Below, in pieces: positions 50,472-59,656 of a stretch of DNA of 64,000 nucleotides (within the stretch, counting starts at the first letter, position 1; each line of letters begins with the position of its first letter). The position numbers and the translations under genes were made by a program. Origin of the DNA: Gammaproteobacteria bacterium. GTDB lineage: Bacteria > Pseudomonadota > Gammaproteobacteria > Pseudomonadales > Cellvibrionaceae. Under the pieces are notes generated by a model, which did not search any database, was not told the origin of the DNA, and worked only from the letters and a program-made list of their open reading frames with translations. The DNA lies in NCBI GenBank assembly GCA_004172865.1, contig SEBV01000013.1:102372-166371 (forward strand), read 5' to 3'.

Positions 50472-51695
50472 TTAAATGATTACGGTTTGTTCGCGCGGCA
50501 AGCCCATCGATATTAATGCAGTCAACGTAATAAAAAACGCTGATGCCCATAAACATGAGGTTAATCCTGCTGATTGATAAATCCAGCCAGATAGCAATGT
50601 TCCAATTAGTCTGCCAAGTGCATTAGCCATGTAATAAAAACCAACATCTAAAGAAGCGCCATCTGCCTTGGCATAACGCACAATTAAATAACTGTGAAGC
50701 GATGAATTAATTGCAAATACAGCCCCAAATACAATTAGTCCAACTATTAAAAAAATCTCAGTGTACAAATTGCTTTGTACGGCTGCAGCAACAAGCCCAG
50801 TTACGACCGCAAGTAAAACAGCCCACCAAACTACTAAATGGCTAACAGGAACTTCGCTCCGGTTGGATTTAGTTTTTCTAACAATTGACGGAGCAAAAGA
50901 TTGGACTATGCCGTATGCAATAACCCAGGCCGCAAGGAAACCACCAACGCTCCAAAAACTCCAGCCTAGTTGAGTGCTTAAAAATACTGGCAGAGCCACG
51001 ACAAACCAAATATCTCTTGCGCCAAATAAAAATAATCGTGCTGCCGACAGAATATTTATTGCACGGCTTTTAGAAAATAATTCAGAAAATTTCGGCTTAG
51101 TTTTGGCTTTACCCAAATCCTGCTTTAACAAAAATAAACTCGCAATCCAGAAGATAGCAAGCACTGATGCCATCAACAGCATCGACACCTTAAAACCAAA
51201 TAACGTAAGTAGCGCACCACCTAAAAAAAATCCAACACCTTTAAGCGCATTTTTGGAACCCGTTAATAAGGCAACCCATTTAAATAATTGACCCTGCTGG
51301 CTTTCGGCGACCATGCTTTTAATGAAACTCTTCGCACTCATTTTATTTAAATCTTTAGCAATGCCCGACAGAGCTTGTGCTCCCATAACCAAAGGTATAC
51401 TTAGAAAACCTGTCGGAACAGCAAGACAAAGTAACGCAACCACCTGCATGAATAAACCAATATTCATGGTTCGATTCAAGCCAATTCTGGCACCGAGGTA
51501 ACCACCAAATAAGTTAGTAACCACACCAAAAATTTCGTAAAACAAAAAGAGCATAGCGACTTGTAAAGGGCTGTAACCAAGCTGATGAAAATGCAAGACC
51601 ACCAACATTCGCAAGGCACCGTCGGTAAGCGTAAATGCCCAATAATTTCCGGTTACTAAAGCGTATTGACGAATGGTGGAATTTTGTCGAGGCAT
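50472..51695 (-). CDS. arsJ: organoarsenical efflux MFS transporter ArsJ
   Basis: 407 residues with about twelve membrane segments. The N-terminal part (VTGNYWAFTLTDGALRML, HFHQLGYSPLQVA) and MGAQALSGIAKDLNKMSAKS are characteristic of ArsJ, which exports 1-arseno-3-phosphoglycerate. In known systems a GAPDH-like enzyme that makes this compound is encoded next to arsJ; none is seen here, so the partner must be the housekeeping GAPDH or lie elsewhere. No ArsR regulator is adjacent. Confidence 0.9.
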   Translation of the reverse strand: MPRQNSTIRQYALVTGNYWAFTLTDGALRMLVVLHFHQLGYSPLQVAMLFLFYEIFGVVTNLFGGYLGARIGLNRTMNIGLFMQVVALLCLAVPTGFLSIPLVMGAQALSGIAKDLNKMSAKSFIKSMVAESQQGQLFKWVALLTGSKNALKGVGFFLGGALLTLFGFKVSMLLMASVLAIFWIASLFLLKQDLGKAKTKPKFSELFSKSRAINILSAARLFLFGARDIWFVVALPVFLSTQLGWSFWSVGGFLAAWVIAYGIVQSFAPSIVRKTKSNRSEVPVSHLVVWWAVLLAVVTGLVAAAVQSNLYTEIFLIVGLIVFGAVFAINSSLHSYLIVRYAKADGASLDVGFYYMANALGRLIGTLLSGWIYQSAGLTSCLWASAFFITLTALISMGLPREQTVII

Positions 51696-51750
51696 AATTT
51701 TTCTTATAGAAAATAATTAGATCAAATAAAAGAATAAAACATCTCAGTAC

Positions 51751-52722
51751 TTACAGCGGCTTAACCGGTAAATATATTTCTACGTTATGCAACTTTAGTG
51801 GATGCTGCTCAGGGTCATTTAAGTGATTAATATAATAAGCACCATCGCCCGGCTGATAACCACTTGAAGGTAACCAACCATTAAACAGCGAATTCCATGC
51901 CTCAACGCACTCCTCCAAAGTTCCCTCGATGGCCACCACTGCATACTGCCCTGCCGGAATTACGCGTCTACCAATCTCACCATTTACCAGCGTTTCTTTT
52001 TCAATACTGATACAAACATCCACACTTAAATTTTCTGGCGCCGTTGTATCCGGGTGACCACTGCTAAATATTGTCATAGCTTTAGTAGCGGGCGGATTAA
52101 ATAAATTCCGCGGCACCGCCCACGCCATCAACGTCGCAAACAATGATTGAAATAAAATTTTGTCCTGCGGATTGTAATACCCATGATGCCGAACATAAGC
52201 AATAGGTATCTCTGGCATAGAACGAACTTCAACATTTAATTTGTGATCTTGCATTTCAATTCCCCAATATGGTTTTTGTTTGGAGGAATCAATATACATT
52301 TTCACGTTGTTAGCTTCTTTGCAAAGCTTGCCATCCACTGTGCAAATCTTGCTATTTTGATTGGTTTTCAACTTGCGCCATTGCGAAGGAGAAACTTCAT
52401 AACGTTCTTTAAATTCACGCGAATATACCGATGGGCTAGAAAATCCGGATTCATAAGCAATAGAAGTGATAGATAACGCGGGATTATAAATAAGCTTAAA
52501 CGCAGACCGTTCAACACGCATTCGACTCACAAATCCATTTAAATTTTCACCCGCAACAGATTTGAATATTCGATGAAAATAAAATTTAGAAAAATACGCA
52601 ACAGCTGCAAGCCGTTCAAGCGAAAGATCACCATCCAAATTCGATTTAATATAATCGATTACGCGATTAATGCGAGAAATATAGATTTGCTTTGAGTTTT
52701 CTTCGGTAAAGGTTTCTGGCAT
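51751..52722 (-). CDS. AraC family regulator with GyrI-like effector domain
   Basis: 323 residues. An N-terminal AraC double helix-turn-helix (about 12-115; LSLERLAAVAYFSKFYFHRIF, split, and ITSIAYESGFSSPSVYSREFK) is followed by a GyrI-like small-molecule binding domain (about 165-323; IPIAYVRHHGYYNP, AGQYAVVAIEGTLEE). This is the Rob/BmrR-type architecture of regulators that respond to hydrophobic or toxic compounds. It stands 55 nt before arsJ on the same strand and could be cotranscribed with it, but control of arsJ is not established. Confidence 0.9.
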   Translation of the reverse strand: MPETFTEENSKQIYISRINRVIDYIKSNLDGDLSLERLAAVAYFSKFYFHRIFKSVAGENLNGFVSRMRVERSAFKLIYNPALSITSIAYESGFSSPSVYSREFKERYEVSPSQWRKLKTNQNSKICTVDGKLCKEANNVKMYIDSSKQKPYWGIEMQDHKLNVEVRSMPEIPIAYVRHHGYYNPQDKILFQSLFATLMAWAVPRNLFNPPATKAMTIFSSGHPDTTAPENLSVDVCISIEKETLVNGEIGRRVIPAGQYAVVAIEGTLEECVEAWNSLFNGWLPSSGYQPGDGAYYINHLNDPEQHPLKLHNVEIYLPVKPL

Positions 52723-52789
52723 TACGCGACGCTCACCAATCTGATTAAATTGTTACTAAATTTAGGTAGGCACTCATCCCAACCTGTAC

Positions 52790-53119
52790 TCATCGAAAAA
52801 TACCGTCAACCCTACCGCCTAACGGCGCAGAAACTTCCTCAAGTTTTTTCTCAAAATTAATAATATCTTCGTAATTAGGCAACATATTTCCCGTGACGAC
52901 TACATTCCAAGGTAAACCTGAACCCGAATCATTTCTCTTTGCTTTAACTTGCAATCCAAGATTATAAAAATAACTGCCAAATTCTTGTACTGCATCGCTG
53001 TCGGGAAGTAACACGGTAAAAGCAATATCTCGCGTTCGCGATAGATCTTCACCATCTTCATACATGCGGCGAAGTTTATTGCCATTTTCATCGTCGGGAA
53101 AAACGGGTGGATTACTCAT
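52790..53119 (-). CDS. rraB: RNase E inhibitor protein RraB
   Basis: 109 residues with RraB family landmarks FPDDENGNKLRRMYEDGEDLS and SGLPWNVVVTGNMLPNYEDI. RraB binds RNase E and modulates mRNA decay. It lacks any signal peptide and is cytoplasmic. It is divergent from the PEP-CTERM gene at 53315 with a 195-nt gap that holds both promoters. Confidence 0.9.
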   Translation of the reverse strand: MSNPPVFPDDENGNKLRRMYEDGEDLSRTRDIAFTVLLPDSDAVQEFGSYFYNLGLQVKAKRNDSGSGLPWNVVVTGNMLPNYEDIINFEKKLEEVSAPLGGRVDGIFR

Positions 53120-53314
53120 TAGATTCCTTGGTTGGTTTTATGAAAAAGTAATTGGGTAAGATCATAGCGGAAAAATGAGCTGAATTTTTCTGCATTCTTA
53201 TTTATGTCATAACCAACTTTCCCATTTTTAAGCAGATTTTGATTTTTTCGACATAAAGCCGTAACAAATGTTGTTTAAGGTGACGTGACCTAAAATTCAC
53301 CTTGGAGCAACACC

Positions 53315-54718
53315 ATGAATAATAAAACCAAAAGTCTGGCGCTTGCCGGCTTGATTTCACTACTCAGTTTAAACACTCAGGCCGCGCCTATTTTATTGGG
53401 AATTGGCAGCTTGACTGGCGATGCTGATAAATCTGGCTTAACCGGAACTCTCGAAAGCGGCGTAAACGCGAATGTTTTTGGCGGCGTTGGCTCAGGCCTT
53501 ACCTATACCGGCAACAACACGTTTATCGCCCTGCCCGACCGTGGCCCCAATGCGCAGGCTTACACTGGCGGCGCGGAGATTGATAACACCACAACTTACA
53601 TTCCGCGTTTGCAAACTATCAATATGCAACTCACGGCCAGCAACACGGGTTTGCCATTTAGTATTACGCCAACGCTGACCAGCACTACTTTGTTATACAA
53701 CGCAACACCACTGAATTACGCAGTGGATGGTGCGCCCGCGCAAAATGACGCTTCGCATTATTATTTTTCTGGCCGCTCCGACAATTTCGCAGCAGGCACG
53801 TCAACTAATCCTGACAATGCGCGTCTCGATCCAGAAAGTATTCGTGTATCTAACGATGGCAAAAGCGTTTTTATTTCTGATGAATACGGCCCCTATGTTT
53901 ATCAATTTGATCGCGCAACTGGCGAGCGAATTAAAACATTTGCATTGCCAGGCGATTTAGCCGTTGCGAATCCGCAATCGACAGAAGCGGCTGAAATTAA
54001 CGGCAATACTGCTGGTCGCACCACTAATAAGGGCATGGAAGGTTTGGCGATTACGCCGGATGGCAAAACGCTGGTTGGCATCATGCAAGCGTCTCTGCTG
54101 CAAGACACCAACAAAGTTGTGCGCATAGTGACGGTAGACGTAGCCACAGGCGTGACTCACGAATATGCGTATCAATTAACAACCGGTTCTGGTGTAAGCG
54201 AAATCGTTGCCGTTAACGATCACGAATTTTTAGTGGACGAGCGCGATGGCAAAGGCCTTGGCGACAACAGCAATGCCGCCGTAAAACAAATATTTAGAAT
54301 CGATTTGACTGGAGCGCAAGAAGTTACCGGTTTGTCTGGCGACCTTTCATCGAAAGCAGTAAGCAAAACCCTAAGCCTGGATTTGAAAAGCGAACTCGTG
54401 AGTGCAGGTATCGCCGCGCAAAATATTCCGGCAAAAATTGAAGGTATGACCTTTGGTGAAGATGTTGTTTACAACAACGAAACCCTGCACACCTTGTGGA
54501 TTTCTAATGATAATGATTTTTTATCCACCATTATCGATAGCAAACACCCAATTGAATTCGCCAACCCAAGCAACTTCTACGTGTTTGGCTTTAGCGATGC
54601 GGATTTAAAAAATTACGTCGCCCAAAACCTGAAAGTCGATGTTCCTGAACCCTCCAGCCTGGCCATGGTATTTTTAGGTTTGGCTGGCTTAGTGCTGCAA
54701 CGTCGCAGAGCGCGTTAA
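53315..54718 (+). CDS. PEP-CTERM protein with phytase-like esterase domain
   Basis: 467 residues with a signal peptide (about 1-23, cut after TQA) and an esterase-like-activity-of-phytase domain (DRGPNAQAYTGG, LDPESIRVSNDGKSVFISDEYG, EGMTFGEDVVY). The C-terminus is VPEPSSLAMVFLGLAGLVLQ followed by RRRAR, a canonical PEP-CTERM sorting tripartite signal. It should be processed by an exosortase, which is not in this window, and probably ends up in the extracellular matrix. GGAG precedes the ATG, and a terminator follows. Confidence 0.92.
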   Translation: MNNKTKSLALAGLISLLSLNTQAAPILLGIGSLTGDADKSGLTGTLESGVNANVFGGVGSGLTYTGNNTFIALPDRGPNAQAYTGGAEIDNTTTYIPRLQTINMQLTASNTGLPFSITPTLTSTTLLYNATPLNYAVDGAPAQNDASHYYFSGRSDNFAAGTSTNPDNARLDPESIRVSNDGKSVFISDEYGPYVYQFDRATGERIKTFALPGDLAVANPQSTEAAEINGNTAGRTTNKGMEGLAITPDGKTLVGIMQASLLQDTNKVVRIVTVDVATGVTHEYAYQLTTGSGVSEIVAVNDHEFLVDERDGKGLGDNSNAAVKQIFRIDLTGAQEVTGLSGDLSSKAVSKTLSLDLKSELVSAGIAAQNIPAKIEGMTFGEDVVYNNETLHTLWISNDNDFLSTIIDSKHPIEFANPSNFYVFGFSDADLKNYVAQNLKVDVPEPSSLAMVFLGLAGLVLQRRRAR

Positions 54719-54740
54719 TTCTCGCATCCCGCTCCACCAG

Positions 54741-54774
54741 AAACCGCGCCGGGTAAAATCGGCGCGGTTTTTTC
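54741..54774 (+). terminator. Rho-independent terminator
   Basis: AAACCGCGCC and GGCGCGGTTT form a perfect 10-bp stem with a 10-nt loop followed by TTTCG, 23 nt after the PEP-CTERM gene. Confidence 0.9.
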
Positions 54775-54868
54775 GTTAAATGCCCTTTGATCTAAAACTA
54801 CTCTATTTTCATCTTCCCATTTCTGGGAGAATAGCGCCCCGTAATCCGCCACCTTGCAGTACCCGCCT

Positions 54869-57298
54869 ATGAACACCGAAGCCGTCAACCTGTTTGATCA
54901 CCCCCGCTACTGGGCCGAATGCTATGGGCCAGCCCCGTTCCTACCCATGAGCCGCGCGGAAATGGACACACTTGGCTGGGATTCGTGCGATGTGATCATC
55001 GTGTGCGGCGACGCTTATGTCGATCACCCAAGCTTCGGTATGGCGGTAATTGGGCGCTTTCTGGAGTCGCAAGGTTTTCGTGTGGGGATCATCGCGCAAC
55101 CCGATTGGAAAAGTGCAGAACCTTTCAAAGCCCTAGGCAAACCCAATTTATTTTTTGGCGTAAGTGCGGGCAACATGGATTCCATGATCAACCGCTACAC
55201 TGCCGATTTACGTATGCGCTCAGACGATGCCTACACGCCCGGCGGCATGGGCGGCAAACGCCCCGACCGTTGCGTGACCGTCTACAGCCAACGCTGCAAA
55301 GAAGCCTATAGAGATGTGCCGATTGTGTTGGGCGGAATTGAAGCAAGTTTGCGCCGCATCGCCCAATACGATTACTGGAGCAACGAAGTTCGCCGCTCGG
55401 TATTGATCGACGCCACTGCCGATATTCTGTTATACGGCAACGCCGAACGCGCGATTGCGGATATCGCCCACGCGTTAGCACAAGGCAAAGATATAAAAGA
55501 TTTGGACAGCATTCGCGGCACAGTGGTCGTGAAAAAAGAAGCACCTACCGGTTGGACTGAAATTGATTCAACGCGCATTGATTGGCCAAGTCATATCGAC
55601 AAACTGCCCAATCCTTACGAATACCAACACGATTCAAAATCCGTTGTGGATGTTGCGAAAACTGACGTAAATAATTCGCAGATTGGTTTGCGCCAACTCG
55701 ATCCCGAAAAAATGGACGCGCAAATTGCCGCGCTGAATCCTTCAGAAGCTTTACAAACAATTGGTTGCCCAGCGCAAGGCGATGTCTCTGCAAAAACAAT
55801 TGATCCTAATGAGTCGCAAGCAATTCGCATTATTCCCATGCCGCTACAAAATCGCAGCGACTTGGCCGGTGACGATAATGTTTATGTGCGTCTGCCTGCG
55901 TTTGAAAAAGTGCGCAACGATCCAATTTTGTACGCGCATGCGTCGCGCGTTTTGCATCAAGAAGCAAACCCTTACAACGCGCGGCCGCTCGTGCAAAAAC
56001 ATGGCAACCGCGAAATTTGGGTAAACCCACCGCCGATTCCGTTGGAAACAGATGAGTTGGATGGCGTATTTGATTTACCTTATGCGCGCGTGCCGCATCC
56101 CGTTTACGGCAAAGAAAAAATTCCTGCCTACGACATGATTAAAACCTCCGTGAATATTATGCGCGGATGTTTTGGCGGCTGTACTTTCTGTTCGATTACG
56201 GAACACGAAGGCCGTATTATTCAAAGTCGTTCGCAAGAATCCATTTTGAAAGAAATTGAAGACATTCGCGAAAAAGTACCTGGTTTTACGGGGCACATTT
56301 CTGATCTTGGCGGCCCAACGGCGAATATGTATCGCCTCACCTGTAAAGACATGCCGACACTTTCCAAATGCCGTCGCTTATCGTGTGTGTATCCAACTAT
56401 TTGCAAAAATTTAATTACGGATCACAAACACACCACTGCGCTTTATCGCGCAGCGCGTAAATTAAAAGGTGTGAATCGTATTTCGATTGCATCAGGTTTG
56501 CGTTATGACCTGGCGATTCGCGACCCTGAATACGTAAAAGAATTAGTGACGCATCACGTTGGCGGTTATTTGAAAATTGCTCCCGAACACACCGAAGATG
56601 GCGTGCTTGAGCAAATGATGAAACCGAAGATGGAAAGTTACTACGACTTCAAAAAAATGTTTGAAAAATTCTCGCGTGAAGCGGGCAAAAAACAATATTT
56701 AATTCCGTATTTTATTGCAGCGCATCCTGGCACCAAAGATGAAGACATGGTGAACATGGCGCTATGGTTAAAGAAAAATAATTTTGAAGTGGATCAGGTG
56801 CAAACCTTTTATCCATCGCCCATGTCGCTTGCAACGGCGATGTATGTGAGCGAGAGAAATCCGCTGAAAAAATTAACCTACAAGAGCGGAAAAATTGCGA
56901 TTCCACGCGGTTTGGAACAGCGCCGTTTACACAAAGCTTTGTTGCGCTACCACGACTCAGCTGGCTGGCCAGTCATTCGCGAAGCCTTAATTAAAATGCG
57001 CAAAGGTCATTTGATTGGTTCTGCGGCATCGGCATTGATTCCAGCGGAAGATCCAAAGCAAAATGCTGCGCGGGGTGCGAAACCTAATACGCGCAATGCG
57101 AATCCAAATGCTCGCATGCAATCTGCGCTCAATACAAAGGCATCACCACAAAAAGCATCTGCTCCGGCTGCACCTAAGAAACCTGCAGCGAAAGCCTTTG
57201 GCGATAAATTTGAAAGCGCGAAAAAATTTAACGCGAAAAATGCGGCAGATAAAGCTGGTTTCAAAAAATCTTTTTCGTCCAAATCGCCGAAAAAATAA
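54869..57298 (+). CDS. ygiQ: YgiQ family radical SAM protein
   Basis: 809 residues, a large radical SAM protein with an N-terminal UPF0313 region and a 4Fe-4S site CFGGCTFC (CxxxCxxC, about residue 435). Landmarks are [41 protein letters not shown] and [16 protein letters not shown]. The C-terminal tail (about 740-809) is Ala/Lys/Pro-rich and likely disordered. Function is undetermined; radical SAM chemistry is expected. ATG at 54869 chosen; a TTG at 54854 adds five residues. Confidence 0.93.
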   Translation: MNTEAVNLFDHPRYWAECYGPAPFLPMSRAEMDTLGWDSCDVIIVCGDAYVDHPSFGMAVIGRFLESQGFRVGIIAQPDWKSAEPFKALGKPNLFFGVSAGNMDSMINRYTADLRMRSDDAYTPGGMGGKRPDRCVTVYSQRCKEAYRDVPIVLGGIEASLRRIAQYDYWSNEVRRSVLIDATADILLYGNAERAIADIAHALAQGKDIKDLDSIRGTVVVKKEAPTGWTEIDSTRIDWPSHIDKLPNPYEYQHDSKSVVDVAKTDVNNSQIGLRQLDPEKMDAQIAALNPSEALQTIGCPAQGDVSAKTIDPNESQAIRIIPMPLQNRSDLAGDDNVYVRLPAFEKVRNDPILYAHASRVLHQEANPYNARPLVQKHGNREIWVNPPPIPLETDELDGVFDLPYARVPHPVYGKEKIPAYDMIKTSVNIMRGCFGGCTFCSITEHEGRIIQSRSQESILKEIEDIREKVPGFTGHISDLGGPTANMYRLTCKDMPTLSKCRRLSCVYPTICKNLITDHKHTTALYRAARKLKGVNRISIASGLRYDLAIRDPEYVKELVTHHVGGYLKIAPEHTEDGVLEQMMKPKMESYYDFKKMFEKFSREAGKKQYLIPYFIAAHPGTKDEDMVNMALWLKKNNFEVDQVQTFYPSPMSLATAMYVSERNPLKKLTYKSGKIAIPRGLEQRRLHKALLRYHDSAGWPVIREALIKMRKGHLIGSAASALIPAEDPKQNAARGAKPNTRNANPNARMQSALNTKASPQKASAPAAPKKPAAKAFGDKFESAKKFNAKNAADKAGFKKSFSSKSPKK

Positions 57299-57350
57299 GA
57301 GCGAGAATTAATTATGCGACGGAAATTATGATACCTAGCGTTTTATCACT

Positions 57351-59585
57351 ATGATCAACGGCGACCAAAACAACAATAATCCGTCCGCACCTGACGCCAA
57401 TATAGAAATCCCCGGCTACGCCATTCTGCGCAAAATAAATAGTGGTGGAATGGCGAGCGTTTTTCTCGCTACACAGCTCAGTTTGAATCGCACAGTCGCG
57501 CTAAAAATCATGAAGCCGGAGCTGGATTATGACCCGGAATTCCACAAGCGTTTTCAACGTGAAGCTGAAATCGTCGGGCAACTTTCCCACCCTAATATAA
57601 TTCCCATTTACGACATTGGCCGCTACCAAGCCATGAATTATATTTCCATGGAATATTTACCCGCTGGCTCTCTCGAACAAAAAATAGCGGAAGGTATCAC
57701 AGCAAGCGATGTGATCAATATTGTGATGGCGATAGCCAGTGCGTTGGAACATGCGCACTCGAAAGGCTACGTGCATCGCGATATAAAACCGGAAAATATT
57801 TTATTTCGCGATGATAATTCGCCCGTGCTAACCGATTTCGGTATCGCCAGAACCATTAAATCTGATTCGAAAGTAACGCAGGTTGGTATTGTTATAGGCA
57901 CGCCCTATTACATGAGCCCTGAACAGGCCAAAGGATTACACACTGATGGTCGCGCGGACTTATACAGTTTGGGAATTCTTTTCTATGAAATGCTTACAGG
58001 TGAACGGCCATTTCAAAGTCATGACGCGCTAACACTCGCACTTCAACATATTAGCGACAAAGTGCCAAATCTTCCTGCGGCGTTTTTTCAATACCAACCC
58101 ATCATTGACCGTTTACTGGCTAAAACGCCCGAGCAACGTTTTCAACATGCGCAAGAATTAATACACGCATTAGAAGCTGCAAAAAACTCAGCGAACCCGA
58201 TGCTTACGCAAATTAATGGCAAAGCGCATCGCTTACAATTATTTAAAGCTGTTGGTTATACAGTCATCCATGATGGAAAACTTGCAGCCGAATTTCTTCA
58301 CAAACAATCTATTAAATTATTTAATAAAATTCGTGGCATAGAACGCGATGAAACCATTCTGTTAGCGACAACAGTAACATCTGAAATCCAAAATGCTAAA
58401 ACCGGTTTATATCAAGCCCCAGTAACAGAGTTTTTGGAAACAAAACCAAAATACTCTGTTTACAAAAAAACAGTTGTTTACGGCGCATTGGGAATTCTTC
58501 TAACTATAACAATTGGCACACTAATAATTGGCTCAAAACAACAAAACCAACGCGAACAAATTAAAGATTTATTCAGCAGAAATGAAGCGCAATCAATAAC
58601 AGTTCTATTCCCATTAACCATTAACGCAACCCCAGAAACTGCGACAATCAGAATTTTAAATATTGTTGAAAAATACTCGCCAGGCATGACCTTACCTACA
58701 GGTGAATATCACATTGAAATAAAATCACCGGGTTACCAAACGAAAAATGAATGGATTAAGCTGACTCAGGATAATCAATCTTTTAATTTTCCACTCGCCA
58801 AAGCGGTCAACACCACCGAAACCGGCAATCATATTATTCCGCCAATGGTTGCAATTACTGTCGCGAGCCATTCAACGACTGATTCAACAAGCGCTACTGA
58901 CTCATCACAAAAAAATAAGCCACTAAACAATTTTTACATCAGCAAGTATGAAATTAACTTTAATGAGTACGATGATTTTGCAATTGCCACCAATCGCAGC
59001 TTGCCAGATGATAATGGCTGGGGACGTGGTGAACGACCTGTTATCAATGTAAGTTGGGACGATGCTCAAGCTTATGTAAATTGGTTAAGCAAGACCACTG
59101 GCGATTATTACCGTTTACCCACAAATGCAGAATGGGAATTTTCAGCGCGAGGAAATACCACAAGCTTATATTGGTGGGGCAACAACGAAAATGATGCAAG
59201 CGGCCGCGCTAATTGTCGATTCGATTGCAAATCGATTTGGTCGAGTTTATTTGAAAATAAAACCACCATTATCGGAAGCTTTCCGCCCAATGATTTCGGC
59301 ATTCACGATAGCGCTGGCAACGTATCCGAATGGATCGAAGATTGTCACTCCACAGCAGAAAACTCCCCGTGCGAACAACGCGTAATTCGCGGCGGCTCCT
59401 TTCGTGACTCAGCGAAAAATATCACCGCAATATCGGCAAATTATTTATCCCCAAGTAGCTACAATAACTACACAGGCTTTCGTGTAGTAAAAGAAATTAA
59501 CGAGACCAAAAAACCGGAAAAGGAATCCACCAAACCGTCAGCAGGTAATGCCTTCCAACGATTTATCAATAAATTTCGGCGTTGA
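57351..59585 (+). CDS. membrane Ser/Thr protein kinase with extracytoplasmic FGE-like domain
   Basis: 744 residues. The cytoplasmic kinase (about 22-290) has INSGGMASVF, VALKIMKP, HRDIKPENIL and DFGIAR, all intact. A linker leads to a membrane segment (about 371-390), a PEGA-like stretch (about 425-480) and a formylglycine-generating-enzyme-like domain (about 520-720; RLPTNAEWEFSARG, DSAGNVSEWIEDC, RVIRGGSF). The active-site cysteine pair of true FGE is missing after GGSF, so this is probably a binding or sensor domain rather than an oxidase. The ligand is unknown. Confidence 0.92.
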   Translation: MINGDQNNNNPSAPDANIEIPGYAILRKINSGGMASVFLATQLSLNRTVALKIMKPELDYDPEFHKRFQREAEIVGQLSHPNIIPIYDIGRYQAMNYISMEYLPAGSLEQKIAEGITASDVINIVMAIASALEHAHSKGYVHRDIKPENILFRDDNSPVLTDFGIARTIKSDSKVTQVGIVIGTPYYMSPEQAKGLHTDGRADLYSLGILFYEMLTGERPFQSHDALTLALQHISDKVPNLPAAFFQYQPIIDRLLAKTPEQRFQHAQELIHALEAAKNSANPMLTQINGKAHRLQLFKAVGYTVIHDGKLAAEFLHKQSIKLFNKIRGIERDETILLATTVTSEIQNAKTGLYQAPVTEFLETKPKYSVYKKTVVYGALGILLTITIGTLIIGSKQQNQREQIKDLFSRNEAQSITVLFPLTINATPETATIRILNIVEKYSPGMTLPTGEYHIEIKSPGYQTKNEWIKLTQDNQSFNFPLAKAVNTTETGNHIIPPMVAITVASHSTTDSTSATDSSQKNKPLNNFYISKYEINFNEYDDFAIATNRSLPDDNGWGRGERPVINVSWDDAQAYVNWLSKTTGDYYRLPTNAEWEFSARGNTTSLYWWGNNENDASGRANCRFDCKSIWSSLFENKTTIIGSFPPNDFGIHDSAGNVSEWIEDCHSTAENSPCEQRVIRGGSFRDSAKNITAISANYLSPSSYNNYTGFRVVKEINETKKPEKESTKPSAGNAFQRFINKFRR

Positions 59586-59615
59586 TACCCGAGAAATATT
59601 TCACTTAATAACTAT

Positions 59616-59653
59616 AAAAAATCCCGCTGTGGAATCCTCAGCGGCATTTTTTT
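59616..59653. terminator. bidirectional terminator
   Basis: A stem of CCGCTG and CAGCGG is flanked by A and T tracts between the convergent kinase and M1 peptidase genes. Confidence 0.75.
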
Positions 59654-59656
59654 ATT

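Noticed and set aside
57351..59585. Formylglycine-generating enzyme activity
   Set aside because: The catalytic cysteines expected after GGSF are absent.
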